The position numbers were made by a program, and so were the translations under genes. The notes under the pieces are model-generated. The model was not told the origin of the DNA, did no database searches, and saw only the letters and a program-made list of their open reading frames with translations. From an uncultured Clostridia bacterium (GTDB lineage: Bacteria; Bacillota; Clostridia; Christensenellales; Borkfalkiaceae), in the NCBI GenBank assembly GCA_947624005.1, contig CANQHV010000005.1:1-64000 (forward strand): DNA of 64,000 nt. Direction: 5' to 3'. Shown here in pieces: positions 43,064 to 52,808 of this stretch. Positions within the stretch are counted from its first letter, which is position 1. Each line of letters starts with the position of its first letter.

Positions 43064-43843
43064 TTAAATTTCAGAATTTGCGGCTTTTTTCATCGCGCTT
43101 ACGAAGTCGCGGACATAAGGCACGCAGTCTTTTCCGTATTTTGCGATAATTTTTACTATTGCCGAGCCGACGATTACGCCGTCGGAAATCTTCGCCATAT
43201 CCCGCGCCTGTTCGGGGGTGGAAATGCCGAAGCCTATCGCGCAAGGCACGTCTTTTACCTTTTTGATTTCGGCTATAAGCTTGCCGACCTCGTTTGAAAG
43301 TTCGGCGCGTTCGCCCGTTACGCCGAGCGACGATACGCAGTAGACAAAGCCCTCCGCCTCGTTGCCTATTCGCGCGGCGCGTTCGTTGGAAGTGGGCGCG
43401 ATAAGCGAAATAAGACTTATGCCGTGTTTTTTGCAGCAGACGTCGAATTCGTCCTTTTCTTCGAAGGGCACGTCGGGAAGAATGAGCGCGTCCATTTCAA
43501 GCTCCGCCATTTTTCTGACGAAATTATCTATCCCGCGCGAGAAAACGACGTTGGCGTAGGTCATAAACGCAAGCGGGATATCGCAGTTTTTGCGCACGCG
43601 CGCGACCATTGCGAACACGTCGTCGGTAGTAACTCCGCCCGACAGCGCGCGCTCGTTAGCCGCCATTATCACGGGTCCCTCCGCCGTAGGGTCGGAAAAC
43701 GGTATGCCGAGTTCGATTAGGTCCGCGCCCGCCGCCGCCATTTCGTATATAAGCTTTTCGCTTGTCGCTATATCGGGGTCGCCGCAGGTTATAAAGGGTA
43801 TAAACGCCTTGCCGCGTTCAAACGCTTTTTGTACTTTATTCAT
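43064..43843 (-). CDS. trpA: Tryptophan synthase alpha chain
   Basis: A 259-residue TrpA making indole from indole-3-glycerol phosphate. Features: [20 protein letters not shown], the catalytic Glu in [16 protein letters not shown], and the phosphate loop with [13 protein letters not shown]. The ATG at 43843 with GGGGAGGAAC is preferred over an upstream in-frame start. It overlaps trpB by 8 bp, the usual TrpAB coupling. Last gene of the trp operon; the palindrome at 42982-43024 follows. Confidence 0.97.
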   Translation of the reverse strand: MNKVQKAFERGKAFIPFITCGDPDIATSEKLIYEMAAAGADLIELGIPFSDPTAEGPVIMAANERALSGGVTTDDVFAMVARVRKNCDIPLAFMTYANVVFSRGIDNFVRKMAELEMDALILPDVPFEEKDEFDVCCKKHGISLISLIAPTSNERAARIGNEAEGFVYCVSSLGVTGERAELSNEVGKLIAEIKKVKDVPCAIGFGISTPEQARDMAKISDGVIVGSAIVKIIAKYGKDCVPYVRDFVSAMKKAANSEI

Positions 43844-45020
43844 ACAGTTCCTCCCCGCGGTATCTTGCAATCGCCGCGCAATCCTTGTCGCCTCTGCCCG
43901 AAATATTTATTACTATTATGTCGTCCTTTTTCATAGCAGGCGCGATTTTCATTGCGTGCGCCACGGCGTGCGCGCTTTCGATTGCGGGAATCACGCCCTC
44001 GGTTTTTGAAAGGTATTCGAAAGCGTTTACCGCCTCGTCGTCGGTTACGGGCACATACTCCGCCCTGCCGCTGTCGTAAAGCGCGGCGTGTTCGGGACCT
44101 ATACCCGGGTAATCAAGACCCGCCGAAATGGAATACACGGGCGCAATCTGCCCGAACTCGTCCTGACAGAAATACGACTTCATACCGTGGAAAATGCCGA
44201 GTTTGCCCGTGGCGATTGTCGCCGCCGTTTCTTTGGTGTTTACACCTCTGCCCGCCGCTTCGCAACCTATAAGGCGAACGGATTTGTCGTTTATAAAGTT
44301 ATAGAAAGCGCCCATAGCGTTCGAGCCGCCGCCTACGCAAGCGAGAACCGCCGTCGGAAGCCTGCCCTCCTTTTCCATAAGCTGTTGCTTTATCTCTTTG
44401 GAAATAACCGCCTGAAAATCGCGGACTATCGTCGGGAAGGGATGCGGTCCCATAACCGACCCCAAAACATAGTGCGTATCGGCTATGCGCCTCGTCCATT
44501 CGCGCATAGTTTCCGACACGGCGTCTTTCAAAGTCGCGGTGCCGCTTGTCACAGGGTGTACTTTCGCGCCGAGCAAACGCATTTTATAAACGTTCAACGC
44601 CTGCCTTTCGCAATCGACCTTGCCCATAAAAATTTCGCACTCCATTCCGAAAAGAGCGGCGGCGGTTGCGGTCGCAACGCCGTGCTGACCCGCGCCCGTT
44701 TCGGCTATGACCCGCGTTTTGCCCATCTTTTTCGCAAGAAGCGTCTGACCCAAAACGTTGTTGATTTTATGCGCGCCCGTATGGTTCAGGTCTTCGCGTT
44801 TGAGATAAATTTTCGCGCCGCCGAGTTCACGCGTCATCTTTTCGGCGTAATAAAGCCGCGACGGTCTGCCCGCGTAATCGTTTAAAATACGCGTAAGTTC
44901 CGCCTGAAAATCGGGGTCGTCTTTATATTTCGTATACGCCTCGTCGAGTTCGGTGACGGCTTTCATCAACGTTTCGGGCACATATTGCCCGCCGTGTATG
45001 CCGAATCTGCCTTTTTGCAT
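43836..45020 (-). CDS. trpB: Tryptophan synthase beta chain
   Basis: A 394-residue PLP enzyme condensing indole and serine. The PLP Lys is in [15 protein letters not shown], and the [15 protein letters not shown] and [10 protein letters not shown] motifs bind phosphate. Start at 45020 follows GGGGAGGTTG; the extended frame overlaps trpF and is unlikely. It begins 1 bp after trpF. Confidence 0.97.
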   Translation of the reverse strand: MQKGRFGIHGGQYVPETLMKAVTELDEAYTKYKDDPDFQAELTRILNDYAGRPSRLYYAEKMTRELGGAKIYLKREDLNHTGAHKINNVLGQTLLAKKMGKTRVIAETGAGQHGVATATAAALFGMECEIFMGKVDCERQALNVYKMRLLGAKVHPVTSGTATLKDAVSETMREWTRRIADTHYVLGSVMGPHPFPTIVRDFQAVISKEIKQQLMEKEGRLPTAVLACVGGGSNAMGAFYNFINDKSVRLIGCEAAGRGVNTKETAATIATGKLGIFHGMKSYFCQDEFGQIAPVYSISAGLDYPGIGPEHAALYDSGRAEYVPVTDDEAVNAFEYLSKTEGVIPAIESAHAVAHAMKIAPAMKKDDIIVINISGRGDKDCAAIARYRGEELYE

Positions 45021-45021
45021 T

Positions 45022-45633
45022 TCAACCTCCCCGCGCCGCCCTAACGGCACGCTTGATTTTATCGTAATCTTTTATTTTGTCCGTTTCGACGCCCGAGGAA
45101 ATATCCACCGCGTACGGCGAAAACCGCGCTATATTCGCGCCGATATTTTCGGGCGTAAGTCCGCCCGCGAGAAAAAACGGACGGTTGATTTTTTCTATAA
45201 TGCCGTCGTCGGCAAGTCTGCCGCCGCCCCTGCCGCCGTCGTACATAACGTAATCGGCGGAACAGCTTTCGATAGCCTTTGCGGTAACGCCGCTTTCGCC
45301 GCCGACAAACGCCTTGATTATCGCGCTGTTTTTACCCGTCAACGCACGCAAAACGGCAATATATTCTTCACTTTCGTCGCCGTGGAGTTGCGCCACGGAT
45401 ATAACGCCCTCGTTTAAAAGCCGCGCCACCGTTTCAACGGGTTCGTTTACGAAAACGCCGACGGCTGTGATATGCGGCGAAAGGTCGGCGCGGAGTTGTT
45501 TCAAGCGCGCCTCGGTAAGGCTTCGGTGACTTTTGGGGTAGTTTATTACAAACCCCGCGAAATCGGGTTTGACTTCGTTTACGTAGTTGATATCTTCTTC
45601 GCGGAACAGCCCGCAAATTTTTATTTTAGCCAT
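45022..45633 (-). CDS. trpF: Phosphoribosylanthranilate isomerase
   Basis: A 203-residue TrpF barrel, [18 protein letters not shown] with the catalytic Cys in KICGL and the Asp in [10 protein letters not shown] near the end. Usual length. It is not fused to trpC, the common Firmicutes state, and overlaps trpC by 8 bp. Confidence 0.96.
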   Translation of the reverse strand: MAKIKICGLFREEDINYVNEVKPDFAGFVINYPKSHRSLTEARLKQLRADLSPHITAVGVFVNEPVETVARLLNEGVISVAQLHGDESEEYIAVLRALTGKNSAIIKAFVGGESGVTAKAIESCSADYVMYDGGRGGGRLADDGIIEKINRPFFLAGGLTPENIGANIARFSPYAVDISSGVETDKIKDYDKIKRAVRAARGG

Positions 45634-46405
45634 ACTTCGCTTCCCGTATAAACTTTCCGCGGTCGACCGAGCGCATAAGAGCCTCGCCGCACAAAACCGC
45701 GTCTGCGCCGATTTTGAAAAGTTCCGCGATGTCCGCAGGCGTTTTTACGCCGCTTTCCGCAACGAACAGCGCTTCGGCGGGAATTTTTAAGGCGAGATTT
45801 TTACTGTTCGAAAAATCAACCGAAAAGTCCTTTAAATTTCTGTTGTTTACGCCGATAAGGCGCGCACCGCACTTCGCCGCAAGGTCGATTTGCTTTTCGT
45901 CGTGAGTTTCTACAAGGGCGGAAATTCCCAAAACCGAGCATATATCTTGATATTTTTCGATTTTTTCGCCCAAAATTGATACTATTAAAAGCACGCAGTC
46001 CGCGCCGAGCAATTTAGCCTCGTAAAGCTGATATTCGTCAACGGTAAAGTCCTTTCTGATAATCGGAATTTTTACTTTTTTGCGAATATCCGACAAGATT
46101 TTGTCGCTTCCCAAAAACCATTTTGGTTCGGTCAGAACAGAAAGACAATCCGCGCCCGAACGTTCGTAATCTTCCGCAATAGCGGTTGGGTGAAAGTCGG
46201 GGCAAATCATACCTTTCGAGGGCGATGCGCGCTTGACTTCGCATATCATCGCTTTTTTTGCGCGCCTTATGGCGTTTTCAAAAGCAAAATCGCCCCTCGG
46301 AAGATTCAACGCAAGCCTTTTGATTTCGGCAAGCGGCGTCTTTTTTTTGTTTTCGGCTACGCGGAACGCCGCGTATTCCGAAATTTCGGTTACAATATCT
46401 TTCAT
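45626..46405 (-). CDS. trpC: Indole-3-glycerol phosphate synthase
   Basis: A 259-residue IGPS. Motifs: CEVKRASPSKGMICPDFHP with the catalytic Lys, LGSDKILSDIRKKVKIPIIRKDF, and GVNNRNLKDFSVD. AESGVKTPADI is the phosphate site. It overlaps trpD (ATGA-type 4 bp) upstream and trpF downstream. Confidence 0.97.
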   Translation of the reverse strand: MKDIVTEISEYAAFRVAENKKKTPLAEIKRLALNLPRGDFAFENAIRRAKKAMICEVKRASPSKGMICPDFHPTAIAEDYERSGADCLSVLTEPKWFLGSDKILSDIRKKVKIPIIRKDFTVDEYQLYEAKLLGADCVLLIVSILGEKIEKYQDICSVLGISALVETHDEKQIDLAAKCGARLIGVNNRNLKDFSVDFSNSKNLALKIPAEALFVAESGVKTPADIAELFKIGADAVLCGEALMRSVDRGKFIREAKYG

Positions 46406-47409
46406 ATCGAATTGGAAACTTTGATATATTCTTCGAGTTTTTTAAGCGCGGAGCCGTCGTCTATTGTTTTTCCGACTTTCTCCATAGCCTCGGCGACCGT
46501 TATACCGCGATACACGGACAGCGCGTAAGAAGCGTTGAGCAAAACGGCGTTGCGGCGCGTGCCTTTTTCGCCCGAAAGAACGGCGCGGGTTATCTTTGCG
46601 TTTTCGTCGGGAGTGCCGCCTATAAGCTCGCTCTTTTTGCCGAGCGTTAAGCCCATTTTATCGGGATATATGGTCAGATTTTCGAATTTGCCGCCGTCGA
46701 ACCTGCACGCGAACGTGGGCGCTGACGGCGAAATTTCGTCAAGACCGTCCGTGCCGTAGAACACCATTCCCCTTTCTACGCCGAGGCGCGAAAGCACGTG
46801 CGCCATAGGCTCGACAAGTTCCGAAGAATATACGCCCATAAGCTGATATCTTATTTTAGCGGGGTTTGCAAGCGGTCCCAGAATATTGAATACGGTGTGT
46901 ATGGGCAACGATTTTCTGACGGGCGCGACGTACTTCATCGCCGCGTGATATTTCTGGGCAAACAGAAAACATATTCCCACTTTTTCCAAAAGTTCGGCGG
47001 ATTTTTCGGGCGATAAGTTAATGTTTACGCCCAACGCTTCGAGCACGTCCGCCGCGCCGCATTTTGAAGTCGCCGCTCTGTTGCCGTGCTTTGCGACTTT
47101 TACGCCGAGCGAAGCGAGAACAATCGCGCTTGTGGTGGAAATATTGAACGAATCGGACTTGTCGCCTCCCGTTCCGACTATTTCGAGGGCGCAAATTTCC
47201 GAGGGCAGGCGGGTCGCGTGGTCGCGCATAGCCTTTGCCGAGCCGACTATTTCGTCTACCGTTTCTCCTTTTATCGAAAGCGCGGTAAGGTACGCCGCCG
47301 TCTTGATTTCGGTCGTTTCGCCGTTCATAATCTCGTTCATTACCGCTTCGGCGCACTCGAAACTTAAATTCTGCTTTAACGAAAGTTGCATTATCGCGTT
47401 GTCAATCAT
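46402..47409 (-). CDS. trpD: Anthranilate phosphoribosyltransferase
   Basis: A 335-residue TrpD with the PRPP loop VGTGGDKSDSFNISTTSA, KHGNRAATSKCGAADVLEALG and the GPLANPAKIRYQLMGVYS segment. It begins 2 bp after trpG and is separate from it, so anthranilate synthase amidotransferase activity is provided by TrpG. Confidence 0.97.
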   Translation of the reverse strand: MIDNAIMQLSLKQNLSFECAEAVMNEIMNGETTEIKTAAYLTALSIKGETVDEIVGSAKAMRDHATRLPSEICALEIVGTGGDKSDSFNISTTSAIVLASLGVKVAKHGNRAATSKCGAADVLEALGVNINLSPEKSAELLEKVGICFLFAQKYHAAMKYVAPVRKSLPIHTVFNILGPLANPAKIRYQLMGVYSSELVEPMAHVLSRLGVERGMVFYGTDGLDEISPSAPTFACRFDGGKFENLTIYPDKMGLTLGKKSELIGGTPDENAKITRAVLSGEKGTRRNAVLLNASYALSVYRGITVAEAMEKVGKTIDDGSALKKLEEYIKVSNSI

Positions 47410-47411
47410 AT

Positions 47412-47984
47412 TTATAACTCCTTTAATTTAAGAAAATTGTTTAAAATTATCTTACCGCCGTCGGTAAGTATGGATTCGGGGTGGAATTGAAGCCCGTAAA
47501 TGTGCGCGTCTTTATGCTTTACCGCCATTATCTCGCCGTCGTCCGCCACCGCAAGCGTTTTAAGACACGCGGGAAGTTTATCGGGCGCGGCGGCAAGCGA
47601 ATGATAGCGCGCCACTTTAAGCATTTCGGGAAGTCCCGCAAAAATGCCCTCGGGTTTTATTCTTATTACGGACGATTTGCCGTGCATAAGTTTTTTAGCG
47701 TAAGTTATCTCGCCGCCGTACGCCTCGCATATCGCCTGATGCCCGAGGCACACGCCCAAAACGGGTATTTTACCCTTTGCGGCGACGGCGAGAGCTTCGC
47801 ATATGCCCGCGTTTTCGGGTCTGCCCGGTCCCGGGGAAAGAATTACGTGCGAGGGGCGCAGCGAAAGCACCTCGTCAACGGTAGCCCCGTCGTTGCGTAT
47901 TACTTTTACGTCGGGATTTATTTCGCCGACGAATTGATAGAGGTTATACGAAAAGCTGTCGTAATTATCTACGATTAAAATCAT
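47412..47984 (-). CDS. trpG: Anthranilate synthase glutamine amidotransferase component
   Basis: A 190-residue class I amidotransferase, MILIVDNYDSFSYNLYQFVG, nucleophile Cys in VLGVCLGHQAICEAYGG and the catalytic His/Glu in LQFHPESILT. It could double as PabA for folate. It starts inside the trpE stop (ATGA overlap). Confidence 0.95.
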   Translation of the reverse strand: MILIVDNYDSFSYNLYQFVGEINPDVKVIRNDGATVDEVLSLRPSHVILSPGPGRPENAGICEALAVAAKGKIPVLGVCLGHQAICEAYGGEITYAKKLMHGKSSVIRIKPEGIFAGLPEMLKVARYHSLAAAPDKLPACLKTLAVADDGEIMAVKHKDAHIYGLQFHPESILTDGGKIILNNFLKLKEL

Positions 47985-49444
47985 TTTGCCGCCTCGCTTT
48001 CAAGCACGCGAACAACGGCTTTCGCCTTGTTGCAGCTTTCCATATATTCGTTTTCGGGTATCGAATCGGCTACCACTCCGCCGCCCGAACGGACAAAGAC
48101 TTTGCCGTTCTTTTTATACGCAAGGCGAATCGAGATGCACGTATCCATATCGCCGTTGAAACTCAAATACCCGATTGCGCCGCCGTATATGCCGCGCTTG
48201 TTGTTTTCGAGTTCGTTTATAATCTCGCAGGCGCGAATTTTCGGCGCGCCCGAAAGCGTGCCCGCGGGAAGTACGGCGTCGATAGCGTCGAGGGCGTCTT
48301 TGTCCGCCCTGATTTTGCCCGCGACGGTAGAACCGATATGCATAATGCAGGAATATCTTTCGATATTCATATATTTTTCGACGCGGACGGTGCCGAATTC
48401 GCACACCTTGCCCAAATCGTTTCTGCCCAAATCGACAAGCATATTATGTTCGGCAAGTTCCTTTTCGTCGGCGAGCAATTCGCGTTCGAGGGCTTTATCC
48501 TCTTCGTCCGTCCTGCCCCTCGGGCGTGAACCCGCAAGCGGGTAAGTCGTGAGTTTGTCGCCTACGAGTTTTACCAAAGTTTCGGGCGAAGCGCCCGCGA
48601 TTTCCACGTCGCTCCCCGCAAAATAGAACATATACGGCGAGGGATTGGAAACTTTCAGGTCTTTATAGACGTTCATAAGGCTGCCTTCGTACTTCGCCGC
48701 CCACCTGTTGGAGGGTACGCATTGGAAGATATCGCCTTCGAAAACGTACTTCTTCGCGCGCTCGACCATATTGCAGTACTCTTCCTTGCTGAAAAGCGGT
48801 TTAAGCGGTTCCGAAAGTTTGCCGCAAGGTTCGCAAGGGGCGTTTACCGAACAGATTTCAGCCATAGTGCCGAGTTCGAACGACGCGCGGCTTATTTCGC
48901 GTTTCAAGTCGCAGTCGAGCTTGATATTCACTATGTAATATATCTCGCCGAGCGCATTGTCGAGGGCGATTACGTTGTAAAACAGCATCAAATCGACGTC
49001 GTTGAACCCCTCTTCGTCGAGTGCGTCGAGTTTGAGCGACGGTTCGGAAAACGTGATAAAGTCGTACGAAAAATAACCCACAAGCCCGCCCGTAAACGGA
49101 GGAAGCCCCTCTATTTTCGGGCTTTTGTTGTCCGCAATCGCCTTGCGTATATATTCGTGCGGCTTCTCGGCGGGGATTTCGAGCTTTATCCCCTCGTTTA
49201 CGGTGACTTTGCCGTTGCGGTAAGTGAGTTCGAGTTTAGGCTCGTAGCCCAAAAACGTATACCTGCCCGTATTCTTTTTGTCGTCCGCGGATTCGAGAAT
49301 GAAAACGTGCGCGGAAACGCTTTTAAGCGCAGACAAAATACGTTCCGACGAAAATTCAAGTTTTTCTTTGCGGACTACGGGGTAGGTTTTATAGCCCAAA
49401 TCCCTGTATTTTTCCGCTTCTTTGAGTTGTTCAGAAAAATCCAT
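47981..49444 (-). CDS. trpE: Anthranilate synthase component I
   Basis: A 487-residue chorismate-utilising enzyme. The C-terminal catalytic half includes GDIFQCVPSNRWAAKYEG, LAGSRPRGRTDEEDKALERE, LSGAPKIRACEIINELE and GGAIGYLSFNGDMDTCISIR. The N-terminal half holds the LLES-type Trp feedback site, here VFILESADDKKNTGRYTFLG. ATAGGAGC precedes the ATG. It heads trpEGDCFBA under a Trp T-box. Confidence 0.97.
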   Translation of the reverse strand: MDFSEQLKEAEKYRDLGYKTYPVVRKEKLEFSSERILSALKSVSAHVFILESADDKKNTGRYTFLGYEPKLELTYRNGKVTVNEGIKLEIPAEKPHEYIRKAIADNKSPKIEGLPPFTGGLVGYFSYDFITFSEPSLKLDALDEEGFNDVDLMLFYNVIALDNALGEIYYIVNIKLDCDLKREISRASFELGTMAEICSVNAPCEPCGKLSEPLKPLFSKEEYCNMVERAKKYVFEGDIFQCVPSNRWAAKYEGSLMNVYKDLKVSNPSPYMFYFAGSDVEIAGASPETLVKLVGDKLTTYPLAGSRPRGRTDEEDKALERELLADEKELAEHNMLVDLGRNDLGKVCEFGTVRVEKYMNIERYSCIMHIGSTVAGKIRADKDALDAIDAVLPAGTLSGAPKIRACEIINELENNKRGIYGGAIGYLSFNGDMDTCISIRLAYKKNGKVFVRSGGGVVADSIPENEYMESCNKAKAVVRVLESEAAK

Positions 49445-49474
49445 ATTGCTCCTATCGAACTTACGGCTGAAACA

Positions 49475-49716
49475 AGAAAAGCCCTTGACTTAAAAAAGTC
49501 AAGGGCGAAATTATCCGCTGTGCCACCTTGTTTCGAGCGTAAAGCTCCTTTTAAAGAATCCGACAATTCCCGCGCAAGTTACGTTTGCGCAATACGTCGA
49601 TACATTTAATATCGCCCTCGGCAGTCCATATTGTTCGGCTCCGAACGCCCGACTTCCATCGACGCGGGCTCTCTTTGGAACGGTTTGACCGATTTTTTTC
49701 TGCCTCAACGGTTTAC
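49475..49716 (-). promoter_or_regulatory. T-box riboswitch for tRNA-Trp (trp operon leader)
   Basis: Minus strand shows AAGGTGGCACAGC (49517-49529), then a terminator GCCCTTGACTT/AAGTCAAGGGC (49481-49506) with TTTTCTT. A UGG specifier (49626-49628) sits in AATATGGACTGC and is followed by A, the expected purine. Stem I signature AAGAGAG is at about 49670. The variable base of TGGCAC is C, fitting a G73 discriminator as in bacterial tRNA-Trp. Uncharged tRNA-Trp should turn the operon on. Confidence 0.93.
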
Positions 49717-49722
49717 AGACTT

Positions 49723-49751
49723 AATATATCACTAAAAATTTGTTTTGTCAA
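49723..49751 (-). promoter_or_regulatory. Promoter of the trp operon
   Basis: TTGACA (49746-49751), 17-bp spacer, TATATT (49723-49728), minus strand. Confidence 0.88.
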
Positions 49752-49765
49752 TCGTTTTTTTGTAA

Positions 49766-49797
49766 AAAGCCGCCGCAACCTAAGTTGCGACGGCTTT
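49766..49797 (-). terminator. Terminator of yceD-rpmF
   Basis: Minus strand AAAGCCG, mismatch, CGCAAC, TTAG, GTTGCG, mismatch, CGGCTTTTTAC, 4 bp past the rpmF stop. Confidence 0.85.
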
Positions 49798-49800
49798 GAA

Positions 49801-49989
49801 TTAATTTTTCTTCTCTTCTTTGGAAACGACTTCCACTTTATCGTAGTAGCCGCAGTTTCCGCAAACCCTGTGCGCCTGCATAAGCGAATGACAATGCGGG
49901 CACTCTACAAGCGTAGGTTCTGCCGCCTTGTAATTTGCAAACCTCTTATTGGTTCTGCTCTTGGACTGTTTTCTCTTGGGTACTGCCAT
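49801..49989 (-). CDS. rpmF: 50S ribosomal protein L32
   Basis: A 62-residue L32 starting MAVPKRKQSKSRTNKRFANY and containing the zinc ribbon CPHCHSLMQAHRVCGNCGYY (C-x2-C and C-x2-C). AGAGGTG precedes the ATG. It pairs with yceD upstream, the conserved arrangement. Confidence 0.98.
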   Translation of the reverse strand: MAVPKRKQSKSRTNKRFANYKAAEPTLVECPHCHSLMQAHRVCGNCGYYDKVEVVSKEEKKN

Positions 49990-50008
49990 ACTTTACACCT
50001 CTTTTTAG

Positions 50009-50407
50009 TTATTTAACGTCAATACCCGCGCAGCCCTCTTTGCAGAGTAGCACACTCGGCTGACTGATAAGAATTGCATCTTTTACGGCGGGTTCAAGGT
50101 CGATGGAAATTCCGTCGTATCGATAGTCGTCGCCGTCGCGCCCCGTAACGTACAGCACGTCGGACGTATATGTTATTTCCTTTTCCGCGGGTTCGAGGCA
50201 GTACGAACACTGCCCTTTGAGTTTATACCCCACGGTCATGGTTACTTCCACATCGCCGTCGTCGAAAATTTCGTAACTGCCCGAAACTTTGATATCGGTC
50301 AGTTCCGCCAAAGGCACAAGACACAGATTTTCCGCGGGAGTATAACCGAAATTAAACTCGCCTGCGTATTTCTTTTGCGCATTTAACTTTCTGACTTCTA
50401 TTTTCAT
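50009..50407 (-). CDS. yceD: YceD/DUF177 protein
   Basis: A 132-residue DUF177 protein, with CSYCLEPAEKEITYTSDVLY at its centre and CKEGCAGI near the end (two Cys pairs). The family accompanies rpmF and, in E. coli and plants, is linked to 23S rRNA processing. The ribosome-binding site is weak, but the promoter is 18 bp upstream, giving a very short leader. Confidence 0.88.
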   Translation of the reverse strand: MKIEVRKLNAQKKYAGEFNFGYTPAENLCLVPLAELTDIKVSGSYEIFDDGDVEVTMTVGYKLKGQCSYCLEPAEKEITYTSDVLYVTGRDGDDYRYDGISIDLEPAVKDAILISQPSVLLCKEGCAGIDVK

Positions 50408-50425
50408 GGCTTGACTGACTATAAG

Positions 50426-50454
50426 ATTATAGTATAAGGGCGCGGCTTTGTCAA
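50426..50454 (-). promoter_or_regulatory. Promoter of yceD-rpmF
   Basis: TTGACA (50449-50454), 17-bp spacer, TATAAT (50426-50431), minus strand, perfect. Confidence 0.9.
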
Positions 50455-50482
50455 CTTATTTGCTATGCGCAAACCTAAAATT

Positions 50483-51679
50483 TTATAAAAGTTCCGCCGT
50501 TTCTCTTGCGATTACAAGCTCTTCGTTGGTGGGGATAACAAGCACTTTGACGCGCGAATCTTTTGCGGAAATTTCGTGTATCGTGCCGTCGTTTTTAGCC
50601 TCGTTTGCCGCCTTGTCGAGCTTAACGCCCAAAAATTCAAGTCCTTCGAGTACGCCCGCGCGCACGACAGGCGTATTTTCGCCTATGCCCGCGGTGAACA
50701 CTATGCAGTCCAGACCGCCCATAGCCGCGGCGTACGAACCTATAAACTTTTTGGTTTGATATTCGAACATATCAAGCGCGAGCGCGCAACGTTTGTTGCC
50801 CTGCTGCGCCCCCGCGATAAGGTCGCGGAAGTCGCTCGAAACGCCCGAAATACCTGCAACGCCGCACTTTTTGTTGAGATAGGTTATAACGTCCGCGTGC
50901 GAAAGTCCTTTCTTTCTTGCGAGAAATTCGACCGCCGACGGGTCCATATCGCCCGAACGCGTTCCCATAAGCACGCCTGCAAGGGGCGTAAAGCCCATCG
51001 AAGTATCAACGCACTTGCCGCCGTCTACTGCGGAAATGGACGAACCGTTGCCGAGGTGGCAGGTTACGATTTTAAGGTCTTTGGGAGCCTTTTTGAGGTA
51101 TTTCGCCGCCTCCTGCGAAACGAATTTATGGCTGGTGCCGTGGAAGCCGTACTTTCTTACGCCGTAGTCTTTGTAATCTTCGTAAGCAACACCGTAGAGG
51201 TACGCCTTTTCGGGCATCGTGGAATGGAACGATGTATCGAAAACAAGCGCCATCGGAGTATTGGGCATAACTTCGAGGCACGCCTTTACTCCCGTTACCG
51301 CGGGAGGATTGTGCAGGGGCGCAAGTTCGAAAGTCTTTTCTTCGAGAGTTTTTATAACTTCGGGAGTTACAAGGGTGGTTTTGTTGAAAAATTCGCCGCT
51401 TGCGACCATTCTGTGACCGACAGCGCCTATTTCTTCCATAGATTTGATTACGCCGACTTCCTTGTCGCGGAGAGCGTGCAGAACAAGCTCGATTGCGACT
51501 TTATGGTTGGGCATATCCTGTTCGAAAACCTTTTCTTTGCCGTTGCCTTTCGCCTTTAAAAGCGAGCCTGCGATACCTATTCTTTCGCAGCCGCCCTTTG
51601 CGATGACTTTTTCGGTTTCCATATCTATAAGCTGATATTTAAGGGAAGAACTTCCCGCATTTACGACCAAAACTTTCAT
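50483..51679 (-). CDS. ackA: Acetate kinase
   Basis: A 398-residue ASKHA kinase converting acetyl phosphate plus ADP to acetate plus ATP. N-terminal MKVLVVNAGSSSLKYQLIDM binds phosphate; ALVFDTSFHSTMPEKAYLYG, GFHGTSHKFVSQEAA and CHLGNGSSISAVDGGKCVDT are family signatures, and VFTAGIGENTPVVR is the adenosine site. It follows pta by 10 bp with AGAGGTG. Confidence 0.98.
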   Translation of the reverse strand: MKVLVVNAGSSSLKYQLIDMETEKVIAKGGCERIGIAGSLLKAKGNGKEKVFEQDMPNHKVAIELVLHALRDKEVGVIKSMEEIGAVGHRMVASGEFFNKTTLVTPEVIKTLEEKTFELAPLHNPPAVTGVKACLEVMPNTPMALVFDTSFHSTMPEKAYLYGVAYEDYKDYGVRKYGFHGTSHKFVSQEAAKYLKKAPKDLKIVTCHLGNGSSISAVDGGKCVDTSMGFTPLAGVLMGTRSGDMDPSAVEFLARKKGLSHADVITYLNKKCGVAGISGVSSDFRDLIAGAQQGNKRCALALDMFEYQTKKFIGSYAAAMGGLDCIVFTAGIGENTPVVRAGVLEGLEFLGVKLDKAANEAKNDGTIHEISAKDSRVKVLVIPTNEELVIARETAELL

Positions 51680-51689
51680 TTTACACCTC

Positions 51690-52694
51690 TTATTCGGCTT
51701 GAAGCGCGGTAACGGCTACCGTCGCAACTATATCTTCTACGTTACAGCCGCGCGAAAGGTCGTTCAACGGCTTTGCAAAGCCCTGACATACGGGTCCGAT
51801 TGCCATATAACCGCCGAATCTCTGCGCGATTTTATAGCCGATATTGCCCGCGTTGATATTGGGGAATACGAATACGTTTGCGCAACCCGCAACCTTGGAA
51901 CCGGGCGCTTTAAGTTTTCCGACTTCGGGAGCTACCGCGGCGTCGAATTGGAACTCGCCGTCGAGAGCGAGGTCGGGAGCCGCCGCTTTTGCGATTTCAA
52001 CCGCCTGCTGTACCTTGGGTACGGTCTGATAGAACTTGTCGTCGTTGCCGCTTCCCTTTGTCGAGAACGAAAGCATCGCAACTCTCGGTTCGATACCCGC
52101 GATAGACTTCGCGGTTTTTGCGGAAGTTATCGCAATGTCGGCAAGCTGTTCGGCCGTGGGTTCGATATTTATCGCGCAATCCGCAAATACGGCGACGCCG
52201 TCGGGATTGTACGGATTTTTATTGTCGGGAGCAATCATAATGAAACAGCTGGAAACGGTTTTGATTCCGGGAGCCGTTTTTACTACCTGCAAACCGGGAC
52301 GCAAAGTGTTGGCTGTGGAATGGCAAGCGCCCGAAACATAGCCGTCTACGTCGCCCGCTTTAAGCATAAGCGCGCCGAAAATGGTTCTGTCTTTAGCCTG
52401 TTCTTTGGCTTGCTCTTCGGTCATACCCTTTGCCTTTCTCGCTTCGTAGAGTATAGCCGCATATTCAGCGGTTTTTGCGCTTGTAAGCGGGTCGATAAGC
52501 GTAACGCCCGTCAAATCCACTTCGGGAGCAACCTTTTTGCACTCCGCCTCGTTGCCTATAAGCACGATTTTGGCGATGCCCTCTTTCGTGATACGCGCCG
52601 CCGCTTCGATTACGCGCTTGTCCTCTCCCTCGCAAAGAACGATTGTCTTTTTGCGAGCCGCCGCTTTTGCCTTGATTTGGTCAAGTAATGACAT
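51690..52694 (-). CDS. pta: Phosphate acetyltransferase
   Basis: A 334-residue short-form Pta converting acetyl-CoA and phosphate to acetyl phosphate. Motifs include RKKTIVLCEGEDKRVIEAA, GDVDGYVSGACHSTANTLRP, FADCAINIEPTAEQLADIA and the C-terminal NVFVFPNINAGNIGYKIAQR. AAGGAGAAATG precedes the ATG. With ackA it makes acetate and ATP; tmcAL, which also uses acetate, diverges upstream. Confidence 0.98.
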   Translation of the reverse strand: MSLLDQIKAKAAARKKTIVLCEGEDKRVIEAAARITKEGIAKIVLIGNEAECKKVAPEVDLTGVTLIDPLTSAKTAEYAAILYEARKAKGMTEEQAKEQAKDRTIFGALMLKAGDVDGYVSGACHSTANTLRPGLQVVKTAPGIKTVSSCFIMIAPDNKNPYNPDGVAVFADCAINIEPTAEQLADIAITSAKTAKSIAGIEPRVAMLSFSTKGSGNDDKFYQTVPKVQQAVEIAKAAAPDLALDGEFQFDAAVAPEVGKLKAPGSKVAGCANVFVFPNINAGNIGYKIAQRFGGYMAIGPVCQGFAKPLNDLSRGCNVEDIVATVAVTALQAE

Positions 52695-52772
52695 ATCATT
52701 TCTCCTTAAAACACTTTATTTATCCGAAAAATTGGTGTATAATGCCTTTAACGGACTAATTTTTACCTTATT

Positions 52773-52801
52773 ATTATATAATAATATTTCGCGATTGTAA
52801 A
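52773..52801 (-). promoter_or_regulatory. Promoter of pta-ackA
   Basis: TTTACA (52796-52801), 17-bp spacer, TATAAT (52773-52778), minus strand. A matching plus-strand promoter for tmcAL was not clear. Confidence 0.82.
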
Positions 52802-52808
52802 GTTTTAA